Assembly (NCBI RefSeq): GCF_025947365.1
Contig: NZ_CP110012.1
Span: 310,001-374,000 of the forward strand
Reading direction: 5' to 3'
Source: Flavobacterium sp. N502540
GTDB lineage: Bacteria; Bacteroidota; Bacteroidia; Flavobacteriales; Flavobacteriaceae
Length of the DNA stretch: 64,000 nt
Part shown: in pieces, positions 27,401 to 35,556 of the stretch
How positions within the stretch are numbered: position 1 is the first letter of the stretch
Layout of the letters: each line of letters begins with the position of its first letter
The notes under the pieces: generated by a model
Database searches by the model: none
What the model saw: the letters and a program-made list of their open reading frames with translations, nothing else
Told to the model about the DNA's origin: nothing
Program-made: the position numbers and the translations under genes

Positions 27401-28456
27401 TTCGACCGTTTTTATCAGGTAAATAATCGCGAAATGAATTTGGGTTCCGGTGTTGGTCTGGCCTTTACCAAACGTCTGGTCGAATTGCATCACGGTGAAA
27501 TTACCGCCGAAAGTAAAATGCAGGAAGGAAGCAGTTTTACTGTTACCATTCCTATTTCGGATGCGATTTACCAAAACGATCAGCATGTGGAAGAATCTGC
27601 TTATGACCTCGCAATCCTGTCCGATAACGATCTTGAAAATGAAGATACCTTACTGCCGGAAGAAAATGAAATCATCGAAAAAAATCAACCAATTAAGCTT
27701 CTGATCGTCGACGACAACAAAGAGATTTTAGATTATCTACAGGACTATTTCAGTAAAATATACGAGGTCACCGTAGCTCATAATGGACAAATGGCATTGG
27801 AACTTCTCGAAATCCAGCCTTATGACCTGATCATCAGCGACGTGATGATGCCCGAACTGGATGGTTTACACTTTTGCAAACGCGTCAAACAAAACATTAA
27901 TACTTCGCACATTCCGTTGATGTTATTAACGGCAAGAACCGAAACCAGCCAGCAGATAAAAGGACTCGAAATGGGTGCCGATGATTATATTACCAAACCA
28001 TTTTCGACACCGTTACTCGCCGCAAAAATTACCAATCTGTTGCGCTCCCGTAAAAGACTGAAAGAATATTATGCAGTTGGAAAAGAAATGGTCCCTGAAA
28101 ATATTGCTTTTAATACGCTGGATGAGGAGTTTCTAAAACAAGCTATTCGTATTGTTGAAGATCATTTGGCCAATTCTGAATTTTCAGTGGATCAGTTTAG
28201 CAGAGAAATTGGGATGAGCCGATCAAATCTGTATTTAAAACTAAAAGCCATTACCGGAGAATCGGCTATGGATTTTATCAAACGAATCCGATTTAAAAAA
28301 GCGGTCGAATTGATGCAGAGCAAACGTTATACGATTGCACAAATCACCTATATGTGCGGCTTTAACTCTCCTTCTTATTTTTCAACAGCCTTTAAACAGC
28401 ATTATGGCTGTATGCCAAGTGAGTACTTAGCAAAAATCGACGATACAAAAGAATAA
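24413..28456 (+). CDS. Hybrid two-component system regulator (one-protein sensor, kinase, receiver, AraC output)
   Basis: The 1347-residue protein has a signal peptide (cleavage near SQAQ), a periplasmic sensor of about 14 Reg_prop blades (recurrent GxIWIGTxxGL), a Y_Y_Y domain (FNTFNYISSNRTYYYYKLEG) and a membrane helix near 777-800. A HisKA domain with phospho-His near 837 (SHELRTP) and a HATPase with NLLSNAFKYT and DTGVGIS follow. Then comes a receiver (LLIVDDNKE, Asp near 1142 in SDVMMP) and a C-terminal AraC HTH. Such proteins sense a signature oligosaccharide and activate their utilization locus, here most likely susC and the sulfatase unit. Confidence 0.96.
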   Translation: MKKTIAIAVLFYLILFAAKSQAQVQDRYFRTISVDKGLSQSSVFAIEQDTLGFIWIGTQDGLNRYDSKGFKVYRPVRNVKNSLQSYYIRSLFTDHKGQLWVGGNQGISVYNYSTDSFTNYKLPRTIGEWYISSITEDPAHRIWATSITGEVFVLNPEEQNFSSIRFNASSHEIKKIAYIGVWQKQIILGTDVGLFKLNPNSHQLIKINLGLKKPYINAVYIDNKKLWVATEGEGLICYNDENGQTSSLLHTAGTKSIADNNIRCIGKDTEGNIWLGTFKGLTIFNPKTNSFSNYYHQIAQPYTISQNSVRCFFRDKQNGIWLGTYYGGINYYHKNDIKFNLLSQNSGKPSLNDEVIGAIKQDSKGNFWIGSNDKGVNYWNKNANTINYFSNSENNPNSLSSNNIKAIEFDDKGNVLIGTHNGGLNVLNPNTGFVQRFRHDENNPNSIAGDLVYSLLKDSKGRIWVGTRSGLDQFHPETKSFTHLHLDKAGKRLASDDITFLFEDSKHRIWIGTTNGVTLFYPDTNLFATIGRGKLSDDIINCITEDSKHRIWMGTREGLRLYDETQESFKNSKARKDFVKENIYGILPDDEGNLWISTNSGLIKFNPDKGSVQTFDESDGLQNKQFNDYAFCKAKDGMLLFGGIKGLSYFYPTIVKQQPLPLKLSFTALEVLNKTVAAGDDTDILEGHIDQTGELEIGPEYKQFSIFFNTFNYISSNRTYYYYKLEGIDKDWQRTDELKVSYSNLSAGNYNFQIKAIGPNGEMSAVRNLKVVILPPWYKTIWFSLLLLAIIGTAAYIGFKIIKERIKAVQQLKLERIDKERVNYINQVKMDFFTNVSHELRTPLTLILAPLEELLKMPFADKISKKKHELMFINAKRLYNLVDQLFEFRKTEMGTRQLKVGKGDIVSFTQEIFESFKPLSEKNSIHYTYHSEEPQLSFYFDKDAMEKILFNLLSNAFKYTKTGQSISVTLVQKKDTVQIKVTDTGVGISAEDLSKVFDRFYQVNNREMNLGSGVGLAFTKRLVELHHGEITAESKMQEGSSFTVTIPISDAIYQNDQHVEESAYDLAILSDNDLENEDTLLPEENEIIEKNQPIKLLIVDDNKEILDYLQDYFSKIYEVTVAHNGQMALELLEIQPYDLIISDVMMPELDGLHFCKRVKQNINTSHIPLMLLTARTETSQQIKGLEMGADDYITKPFSTPLLAAKITNLLRSRKRLKEYYAVGKEMVPENIAFNTLDEEFLKQAIRIVEDHLANSEFSVDQFSREIGMSRSNLYLKLKAITGESAMDFIKRIRFKKAVELMQSKRYTIAQITYMCGFNSPSYFSTAFKQHYGCMPSEYLAKIDDTKE

Positions 28457-28690
28457 TTCAAACTACACAAACTACTATAAATGCAAAAAGAAAAAACAAT
28501 ACCTTAAAAACCCTGATGTTATTACATTAGAAATCCTTTAAGCCACCCCGAATTTCAATTTTAGAAATCAGAATCTCGTTCAGATGAAACTTTCATTTTA
28601 GAACGGGAAGGCCAGAACTATGTCTTAACGGAACTGTTTTATTGAAAAAAACCAATCCCAAATCAACGTTTAAAAATTAAAATACTCTTT

Positions 28691-29821
28691 ATGAAAATAA
28701 TGAAACTCCTCTTACTACTGATTCTCGTTTCACCGATTACGATAACGGCACAAACCAAAGCAACGGTAATCCTGAACAACACATCAGTTTTAGACCGTAA
28801 AGAAACAATTGTAACTATCCCTTGGAAAACAGTCCTTTCCTCCTATCCACAAATAGATACGGCAAATTTTATAGTACTAAACAACAGCACCAAAAAACAA
28901 ATTCCGTATCAACTGGAACATCATGGCAATCACACCATTCAAAATCTATTAGTACAGGTTGATCTAAAAGCTAAATCATCACTACATCTCACGATTCAAA
29001 AAGGAAAGCCGGCACCTTTTGCTGTCAAAACCTATGCACGTTATGTACCGGAACGTCTGGACGATTTTGCCTGGGAAAATGATAAAATTGCCTTTCGTGC
29101 TTATGGAAAGGCTCTCGAAAAAACAGAAGGTGATGCGTACGGTTATGATGTTTGGGCAAAACGAACCGATAAACTCGTCTTAAACGATCGCTACAAACGC
29201 AACGATTATCATATCGATCATGGCGACGGATTGGATTATTATCATGTTGGACACACTTTAGGTGCAGGAAATATGGCTCCGTACGTAAAAGATACCATCC
29301 GATATTCGGGCAATTACCACCAATGGAAAATTTTAGACAATGGACCTCTCCGCACCACTTTTCAACTGACATATGACCTCTGGAATGCCGGTGGAATACC
29401 CGTTAAAGCCACTAAAATTATTTCTATAGATGCCGGTTCACAGCTCAATCGAATAGAGAACACGTATACATTCGAGGATAAAAATCCTTTATCGGTTGTA
29501 GTTGGAATTATCAAACGAGAGAAAGCCGGAGTTCTTTCTTTAAACGAACAACAAGGTATTATGGGGTATTGGGAACCCACTTTTGATAAAGAAGGTACTA
29601 CCGGAGTAGCATCAATCTTAACAACACCCGCAAAGGCCATGTGGGTAACCAAAGAACAATTACTCACCCAAACTACCGTCAAAAGCAACGAACCTCTTGT
29701 CTACTATACTGGCGCAGCCTGGGACAAGGCCGGAAAAATTACTTCGGCCAGACAATGGTTCAATTACCTCGATCATTTTAATGAAGAGCTTAAAAATCCT
29801 TTAACAATCAGTGTAAAATAG
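28691..29821 (+). CDS. DUF4861-family exported protein
   Basis: The 376-residue protein has a signal peptide (cleavage near TAQT). The central stretch ARYVPERLDDFAWENDKIAFR and the GDGLDYYHVGHTLGAGN segment identify the DUF4861 family, which recurs in uronic-acid glycan loci of Bacteroidota. The all-beta appearance suggests a carbohydrate-active or binding role. No catalytic residues can be assigned with confidence. It is preceded by 234 bases without recognisable signals and is followed by a foldback repeat, so it may be transcribed on its own. Confidence 0.75.
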   Translation: MKIMKLLLLLILVSPITITAQTKATVILNNTSVLDRKETIVTIPWKTVLSSYPQIDTANFIVLNNSTKKQIPYQLEHHGNHTIQNLLVQVDLKAKSSLHLTIQKGKPAPFAVKTYARYVPERLDDFAWENDKIAFRAYGKALEKTEGDAYGYDVWAKRTDKLVLNDRYKRNDYHIDHGDGLDYYHVGHTLGAGNMAPYVKDTIRYSGNYHQWKILDNGPLRTTFQLTYDLWNAGGIPVKATKIISIDAGSQLNRIENTYTFEDKNPLSVVVGIIKREKAGVLSLNEQQGIMGYWEPTFDKEGTTGVASILTTPAKAMWVTKEQLLTQTTVKSNEPLVYYTGAAWDKAGKITSARQWFNYLDHFNEELKNPLTISVK

Positions 29822-29844
29822 TAGTAAAACAACTTTACCTACAT

Positions 29845-29986
29845 TTTTTAACGCATAGAAACAGGATTTACGTGACGTATCAAAAACGTTTCACCCGGAA
29901 TAAAAGACAAAAAACGATGAGATAGAAATGGGGTTCTCTTTAGTTTCCTTTTAGTTTCAAAAAATCGATGTTTCTATGTGGTTAAA
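29845..29986. repeat. Foldback repeat with CATAGAAACA ends
   Basis: TTTAACGCATAGAAACAGG at the left and the inverse CGATGTTTCTATGTGG with TTAAA at the right form arms of about 20 bp with small differences, about 95 bp apart. It lies between the DUF4861 and kduD-like genes and looks like another non-coding dispersed palindrome. Confidence 0.55.
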
Positions 29987-30042
29987 TAAACGAACAAGAC
30001 GATAACAAATTAAAATTACTAATCACCAAAAACAAACAAAAA

Positions 30043-30837
30043 ATGTCAATTAACTTATTTGATTTAACGGGAAAAACAGCACTCATTACAGGAGGCGTTC
30101 ATGGTTTAGGAATGGCAATGGCCAAAGGACTGGGACATGCAGGAGCAAAAATTGTAGTAAACGATCATTCCTCACAAGAAGCTGTTGATCATGCAATTAC
30201 TGAATACAAATCAGAAGGAATTGAGGCTTTCGGATACCTGTTTGATGTAACAGACGAAGCTGCTGTAATTGCAGCCATCAGTAAAATTGAGGCCGAAGTG
30301 GGACCAATCGATATTTTAATCAACAATGCCGGAATTATCAAAAGAACCCCAATTATAGAAATGGAAGTTGCCGATTTTGAAGCGGTAGTGAAAGTAGATC
30401 TGACCGGTCCTTTTATTGTATCTAAAAATGTAGCAAAAGGAATGATTGCCCGTGGAGGAGGAAAAATCATCAACATGTGTTCAATGATGAGCGAACTGGG
30501 AAGAGACTCTGTAAGCGCTTACGCTTCTGCAAAAGGCGGACTTAAAATGCTGACCAAAAATATGGCCACCGAATGGGCTAAATTTAATATTCAGACCAAC
30601 GGAATTGGACCGGGCTATTTCGCCACTAGCCAGACAGCGCCCATTAGAGTAAACGGGCATCCATTTAATGAATTTATTATGGGCAGGACTCCTGCAGGTC
30701 GTTGGGGAGATCCGGACGATTTACAGGGAGCCGCCATCTTTTTGAGCTCAAAAGCAAGTGATTTTGTAAACGGTCATATCGTGTATGTTGACGGTGGAAT
30801 ATTGGCAACAATAGGAAAACCTTCAAACGAAGACTAA
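30043..30837 (+). CDS. Short-chain dehydrogenase, KduD / gluconate 5-dehydrogenase type
   Basis: The 264-residue cytoplasmic SDR has the cofactor loop TGGVHGLGMAMA, NNAG, the catalytic Ser (CSMMSE region) and the YASAKGG motif with Tyr and Lys. It matches the KduD/IdnO branch (LFDLTGKTALITGG, RTPAGRWGDPDDLQGAAIFL). It would reduce the 5-keto sugar acid formed from the unsaturated uronate released by the GH88 enzyme to 2-keto-3-deoxygluconate. The isomerase KduI and the KDG kinase and aldolase are not in this window. It lies 46 bp before the nagB-like gene. Confidence 0.88.
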   Translation: MSINLFDLTGKTALITGGVHGLGMAMAKGLGHAGAKIVVNDHSSQEAVDHAITEYKSEGIEAFGYLFDVTDEAAVIAAISKIEAEVGPIDILINNAGIIKRTPIIEMEVADFEAVVKVDLTGPFIVSKNVAKGMIARGGGKIINMCSMMSELGRDSVSAYASAKGGLKMLTKNMATEWAKFNIQTNGIGPGYFATSQTAPIRVNGHPFNEFIMGRTPAGRWGDPDDLQGAAIFLSSKASDFVNGHIVYVDGGILATIGKPSNED

Positions 30838-30883
30838 TACTTTCCTTTTGGATACTATCTTAAAAGGTCAAAACTAAACTAAA

Positions 30884-32812
30884 ATGATAAAAAGTAACAT
30901 TGATAAAGCAACGGGTTTCGAAAAACGATTTGAAAACATCGATACGGTTGTTTTCGAAAATTCAACCGAAGCTTCAAAAGCAGTCGCTCAGCAAATTGCG
31001 GCACTTATTCAATCCAAACAAAAAAACAACGAATCTTGTGTACTAGGCTTGGCAACCGGCTCTTCTCCAAAAGGATTGTATACCGAACTGGTTCGTTTGC
31101 ACAAAGAAGAAGGCTTAAGTTTTAAAAACGTAATTACTTTCAACCTCGACGAATACTATCCGATGGAACCGGATTCCGTTAACAGCTATGTTCGATTTAT
31201 GAAAGAACTGTTATTGGATCAGATAGACATCTTACCTGAAAACTACCACATTCCCGACGGAAAACTATCCAAGGAAGAAATTGCTGATTACTGTCACGAG
31301 TATGAAGCTAAAATCGAAGCTTTGGGCGGAATCGATCTGCAAATTCTTGGAATCGGCGGAAACGGTCATATTGGATTTAACGAATCAGGATCGCTACAAA
31401 ACTCCAAAACGCGTTTAGTAGCTTTGGATCACATTACCAGAGTAGCAGCCAGCGGAGACTTTTCCGGTCTAAGCAACACGCCAAGAACCGCTATTACACT
31501 TGGAGTTAAAAAAATAATGGAGGCCAAACAGGTCATTTTAATGGCCTGGGGAGAAGGAAAATCCAATATCATAAAAAAATCGGTTGAAGGAGAAGTAACC
31601 AATCAAATTCCCGCTTCGTTTTTACAGGAACACAACCATGTTGTTTTTGTACTGGACAAAGAAGCTTCGTCAAAACTAACGCGTATCAACAGACCCTGGC
31701 TGGTTGAAAAAATCATCTGGACCGATAAACTGATTCGAAAAGCGGTTTTAGGACTGGCACTCGATTTAAAGAAACCGATTTTGATGCTTACCGATGCCGA
31801 CTATATTGAAAATGGGATGAGCGATTTACTGGCCGATTCAGGTCCGGCATACGACATTAACATCAGGATTTTCAACAAACTTCAAAATACAATCACGGGT
31901 TGGCCCGGGGGTAAACCGAATGCTGACGATACAAATCGCCCGGAAAGAGCAGAACCAGTCCGAAAAAAAGTATTGCTTTTTAGTCCGCATCCTGACGATG
32001 ATATTATCAGTATGGGTGGAACTTTTATGCGTTTACAGGAACAGGGGCACGAGGTACATGTGGCCTATCAAACTTCCGGAAATATTGCCGTTGCCGACGA
32101 TGAAGCCCTGAGATTTGCCAAATTTGTCTGTGATTACAATGACAAATTTAAAATACAAAGTATCGAAGCTGAAACCATCTGCAAACAAGCGGAACACTTT
32201 TTAAAAAACAAAAAAGCCAGTGAGATTGATATTCCGGAAGTTCGCTATTTAAAAGGATTGATCCGAAAAGGAGAAGCACGTGCCACCAGTCAATTTGTAG
32301 GTTTACCGGAAGAACAGATTCATTTTATGGAACTTCCTTTTTACGAAACCGGAGCGATTGAAAAAAAGCCTTTGGGCAGTGAGGATATCCAACTGACCAT
32401 GGATTTAATCGAAAAAATCAAACCACATCAAATCTATGCAGCAGGAGATCTGGCCGATCCGCACGGAACGCATAAAGTATGTCTGGACGCGATCTTTGAA
32501 GCTGTAAAAACACTAAAGCCAAAACCTTTTATGAACGATTGCTGGGTGTGGCTCTACCGAGGTGCATGGCAGGAATGGGGAATCGATGAGGTCGAAATGG
32601 CCGTACCCATGAGTCCCGATCAGGTATTGGCAAAACGCCACGGAATTTTCAAACATCAGTCGCAAAAAGACGGTGTTGTTTTTCAGGGCACCGATGCCAG
32701 AGAATTTTGGCAAAGAGCCGAAGACCGAAACAGTGAAACAGCTCAATTGTACAATCAATTAGGTTTGTCACGTTACGCCGCAATGGAAGCTTTTGTACGC
32801 TGGGAATTTTAA
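30884..32812 (+). CDS. nagB: Glucosamine-6-phosphate deaminase fused to a PIG-L/LmbE domain
   Basis: Residues 1 to about 270 are a NagB deaminase: LATGSSPKGLY, Asp89 in FNLDEYYPM, and GIGGNGHIGFNESGS. From about 360 onward a PIG-L-type deacetylase domain begins with SPHPDDDIISMGGT and contains the late metal histidine in DPHGTHKVC. The 642-residue fusion is known in Bacteroidota but its second half has no settled role. It may deacetylate an amino-sugar substrate before deamination. The product fructose-6-phosphate enters glycolysis. A terminator follows. Confidence 0.92.
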   Translation: MIKSNIDKATGFEKRFENIDTVVFENSTEASKAVAQQIAALIQSKQKNNESCVLGLATGSSPKGLYTELVRLHKEEGLSFKNVITFNLDEYYPMEPDSVNSYVRFMKELLLDQIDILPENYHIPDGKLSKEEIADYCHEYEAKIEALGGIDLQILGIGGNGHIGFNESGSLQNSKTRLVALDHITRVAASGDFSGLSNTPRTAITLGVKKIMEAKQVILMAWGEGKSNIIKKSVEGEVTNQIPASFLQEHNHVVFVLDKEASSKLTRINRPWLVEKIIWTDKLIRKAVLGLALDLKKPILMLTDADYIENGMSDLLADSGPAYDINIRIFNKLQNTITGWPGGKPNADDTNRPERAEPVRKKVLLFSPHPDDDIISMGGTFMRLQEQGHEVHVAYQTSGNIAVADDEALRFAKFVCDYNDKFKIQSIEAETICKQAEHFLKNKKASEIDIPEVRYLKGLIRKGEARATSQFVGLPEEQIHFMELPFYETGAIEKKPLGSEDIQLTMDLIEKIKPHQIYAAGDLADPHGTHKVCLDAIFEAVKTLKPKPFMNDCWVWLYRGAWQEWGIDEVEMAVPMSPDQVLAKRHGIFKHQSQKDGVVFQGTDAREFWQRAEDRNSETAQLYNQLGLSRYAAMEAFVRWEF

Positions 32813-32885
32813 CTTACTAATTCAAATCATATCTTTATTTTGTTCAAAAATGGATCGATTATAAAATCGTCGATTTAAAAAGAAG

Positions 32886-32916
32886 CCTTCTCAGATTATT
32901 TTGAGAAGGTTTTTTG
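32886..32916 (+). terminator. Intrinsic terminator after the nagB fusion gene
   Basis: CCTTCTCA (32886-32893) pairs with TGAGAAGG (32902-32909), followed by TTTTTT. It closes the kduD-nagB unit. Confidence 0.85.
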
Positions 32917-32943
32917 ATTTTTCAGAAATACGGATCCTTTTAT

Positions 32944-33145
32944 TAGGTCCCATTCCTACGGAATTCAATTGTTTTGCTATTGATTTATTTTTGGATGGAT
33001 TAAAATCCATCCCTACAAAATTGACAGAGCCAAAGGCTATCGTCGTAAAAATTCCGGAGGAACGACCAATATTGTAACAACGGATTTTAATCCGTTGAAT
33101 AAAATGACATCACAGCATTCGAATTCCGTAGGAATGGCACATATT
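32944..33145. repeat. 200-bp foldback (MITE-like) element R, copy 2
   Basis: Outer arms CATTCCTACGGAATTC (32951-32966) and GAATTCCGTAGGAATG (33121-33136) are perfect inverses. Inside are TTAAAATCCATCCCTACAAA, the CCGGAGGAACGAC core and GGATTTTAATCCGTTGAAT, all shared in order with the copy at 12569-12768. Like that copy it begins just downstream of an operon terminator. It fills most of the 32813-33199 gap. Confidence 0.85.
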
Positions 33146-33199
33146 AAAAATAAATGGTAACTTTTCAGTCAATTTCGAGTCAAACCTATTTAAAAACCG

Positions 33200-34078
33200 A
33201 TGACAACAGACATTATAGAATTAAATGATTTTATTGTTTTAATCGAACAATCGAATACCTCTAAGACTTTCATACAGCAATGTGAAATCGACGGAGATGC
33301 TGTTGGCTTTGCCTTTTATGGTTCCGGAAATGTTGAACTGGAAATCAAACACAACAATCAGACTAAATATCTGACCAATACAACCGGACTCGCCATTTGT
33401 TTTTTTGGCAATCAAAAGGTCGAGTTCTCACATAAAATAGAACCTGATAAACCTCTACAGTCCATTAGCATCTTCACTAAACCAAAACATTTACATTCCC
33501 TGCCTCAGGCCGAGAAAGAAATTTTTGAAAATTACCTTCCTGAATTATTAAATCCGCAGGAACATTTTGTGCAAGGGCCTTCCTTTTATATGACTTTGGA
33601 AATGCAGGTAGCGGTTCAAAAGATTTTCAATACCACCTACACCGGCAATACGAGATTACTGTTTTTAAGAAGTCAGGTCAACGAACTTTTGGCTCACTTC
33701 TATGCGTTGCTCGCAACAGGTACCAAAATTGATCTTTCAGAAATTGATAAAAACAAACTTTTCAAAGCAAAAGAAATTGTAACCAACAGCTATTCAAAAC
33801 CGCCATCGATCACACAATTATCGCAAATGGTAGGCTTGAACAGTAACAAACTAAAAAAGAATTTTAAAGAACTTTTTGGCATTCCTGTTTTTAAATTCGT
33901 TCAGGAAGAAAGACTGCACAAGGCTTACGAATTATTACGTGACAACGAAAAAACAGTTCAGGAATCAGCCTGGGAGGTGGGTTACGACAGTCTGAGTTCG
34001 TTTTCGAATGCCTTTCATAAAAAATTTGGTATGCGTCCGAATGAAGTTCGGCAGCAATTCTTTTCAAACAAATCATAA
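33200..34078 (+). CDS. AraC-family transcriptional regulator
   Basis: The 292-residue protein has an N-terminal region without a clear cupin signature (GFAFYGSGNVELEIKHN) and a C-terminal AraC-type double HTH: SITQLSQMVGLNSNKLKKNFKELFG and ESAWEVGYDSLSSFSNAFHKKFG, ending MRPNEVRQQF. It is followed after 71 bp by an NmrA-like oxidoreductase gene that it may control. Such pairs are frequent in Flavobacterium, but the inducer cannot be inferred. Confidence 0.9.
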   Translation: MTTDIIELNDFIVLIEQSNTSKTFIQQCEIDGDAVGFAFYGSGNVELEIKHNNQTKYLTNTTGLAICFFGNQKVEFSHKIEPDKPLQSISIFTKPKHLHSLPQAEKEIFENYLPELLNPQEHFVQGPSFYMTLEMQVAVQKIFNTTYTGNTRLLFLRSQVNELLAHFYALLATGTKIDLSEIDKNKLFKAKEIVTNSYSKPPSITQLSQMVGLNSNKLKKNFKELFGIPVFKFVQEERLHKAYELLRDNEKTVQESAWEVGYDSLSSFSNAFHKKFGMRPNEVRQQFFSNKS

Positions 34079-34149
34079 TTCTTTTGCGACAAATGAATCC
34101 GTTTTAATCTAAACACCTTTGTATCAGTAATCCTTTAAAAAATACTGAT

Positions 34150-34977
34150 ATGAAAAATACAAACATTTTAGTTCTGGGTTCCAATGGAAAAACAGGACGC
34201 AGAGTAGCCGAAAGATTAGCAAAAATAGATGGCATTCAAACTCGTTTGGGTTCCCGAAATGAAAAACTACCTTTCGATTGGGAAAAACCGGAAACCTGGG
34301 CAGCTGTCCTTCAGGGCATCGATACGGTTTATATTACTTTTCAACCAGACTTAGCCATTCCTTCAGCGACAGAAACTATTCAGAATTTTACTGGTCTTGC
34401 CACAAAATTAGGTGTACAGAAAATGGTTTTACTTTCGGGAAGAGGCGAAAAAGAAGCACAGCTTTGCGAGGAAATCGTTAAATCGGCTGCCAAAAACTGG
34501 ACCATTATTCGTGCCAGCTGGTTCAATCAGAACTTTAGCGAAAGTTTCTTTTTAGATCCGATATTAGCCGGAATAGTGGCCTTACCAAGGGCTGAAGCAC
34601 TGGAACCTTTTACCGATGCCGATGATATTGCCGATGTGGTTACTGCCGCTCTTTTAGAAGACAAACACAACGGACAAACTTATGAATTAACCGGTCCAAG
34701 GTTATTGACTTTCCAACAAGCCGTAAATGAAATTGCCAAAGCCAGTGGTCGAAATATTACCTTTCAGGGACTATCGTTAGAAGAATACAATCAGCTTTTG
34801 CAGGAATATCAGGTTCCGGAAGATCATATTTGGCTCATCAACTATCTTTTTGAACAGGTTTTAGACGGTAGAAATTCCAGTATTACCTCAGATATAGAAA
34901 ACATTTTGGGCAGAAAAGCAAAGGATTTTTCCGCCTACGCGAAAGAGACTGCCAAAACCGAAATCTGGAATTCCTAA
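34150..34977 (+). CDS. NmrA-like NAD(P)-binding protein
   Basis: The 275-residue protein opens with the dinucleotide-binding motif ILVLGSNGKTGRRVAERL and has the atypical-SDR layout of the NmrA/NAD(P)H azoreductase-like group (VYITFQPDLAIP, MVLLSGRGE, WTIIRASWFNQNF, YELTGPRLLTFQQA). The canonical YxxxK pair is absent, as usual for this group. It may sense redox or reduce quinone-like or azo compounds. No substrate is evident. Confidence 0.82.
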   Translation: MKNTNILVLGSNGKTGRRVAERLAKIDGIQTRLGSRNEKLPFDWEKPETWAAVLQGIDTVYITFQPDLAIPSATETIQNFTGLATKLGVQKMVLLSGRGEKEAQLCEEIVKSAAKNWTIIRASWFNQNFSESFFLDPILAGIVALPRAEALEPFTDADDIADVVTAALLEDKHNGQTYELTGPRLLTFQQAVNEIAKASGRNITFQGLSLEEYNQLLQEYQVPEDHIWLINYLFEQVLDGRNSSITSDIENILGRKAKDFSAYAKETAKTEIWNS

Positions 34978-35093
34978 AACTAATACCGATTGTATGTTCA
35001 ATATAGTCCAATTGCATTGTACTATTTTCATATTACATCGGCATTATATCGGAAAACATTGGACTAAAATATAAATAAAATTGATATAAGATC

Positions 35094-35477
35094 ATGAAAC
35101 ATCTCAGAGGAATACTTTCCGGTTGTATCGTTTGGTTGTGCGTCAGTATTTCCTTTTATCTTTTAGGGAATACTCCCCTTCTGAAAGATTATTTTCTAAT
35201 ACAAGCCGCAATCGTTATGGTACTTATCGTTTTTTATGCCATCGTTGGCGCAAAATTCTATTATCAGAAAAAATACAACATCAACGGTTTTACACTTGGA
35301 GTATTAATGTCGGGAACAGCATTGTTTTTGGACGTTTTGATAACCGTTCCTTTTGTTGAAATTCCCGAAGGACGAAGTTATGAGAGCTTTTTCACCAGTC
35401 CAATTTTATGGACACTGGCTTTTATAAACGCATTTTCGGTTTACTGGTATTGGCACAGAAAAATAAAAACCTCCTAA
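35094..35477 (+). CDS. DUF5367-like small integral membrane protein
   Basis: The 127-residue protein has four predicted membrane helices (about residues 5-25, 33-53, 66-90 and 104-120) and a basic C-terminus. It resembles the DUF5367 family of short membrane proteins, function unknown. A 9-bp inverted pair TAGTCCAAT/ATTGGACTA (35004-35012 and 35058-35066) lies in its leader and could be an operator. A terminator shared with the converging MFS gene follows. Confidence 0.7.
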   Translation: MKHLRGILSGCIVWLCVSISFYLLGNTPLLKDYFLIQAAIVMVLIVFYAIVGAKFYYQKKYNINGFTLGVLMSGTALFLDVLITVPFVEIPEGRSYESFFTSPILWTLAFINAFSVYWYWHRKIKTS

Positions 35478-35504
35478 TCAACAATTTTCATAAAAAGATA
35501 AAAA

Positions 35505-35536
35505 AAGAAAGCTTGTCGTTAACAGACAAGCTTTCT
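35505..35536. terminator. Bidirectional intrinsic terminator
   Basis: AAGAAAGCTTGTC (35505-35517) and GACAAGCTTTCTT (35524-35536) form a perfect 13-bp stem between the converging DUF5367-like (+) and MFS (-) genes. Confidence 0.88.
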
Positions 35537-35556
35537 TATCATTTGAAATCTAAAAA

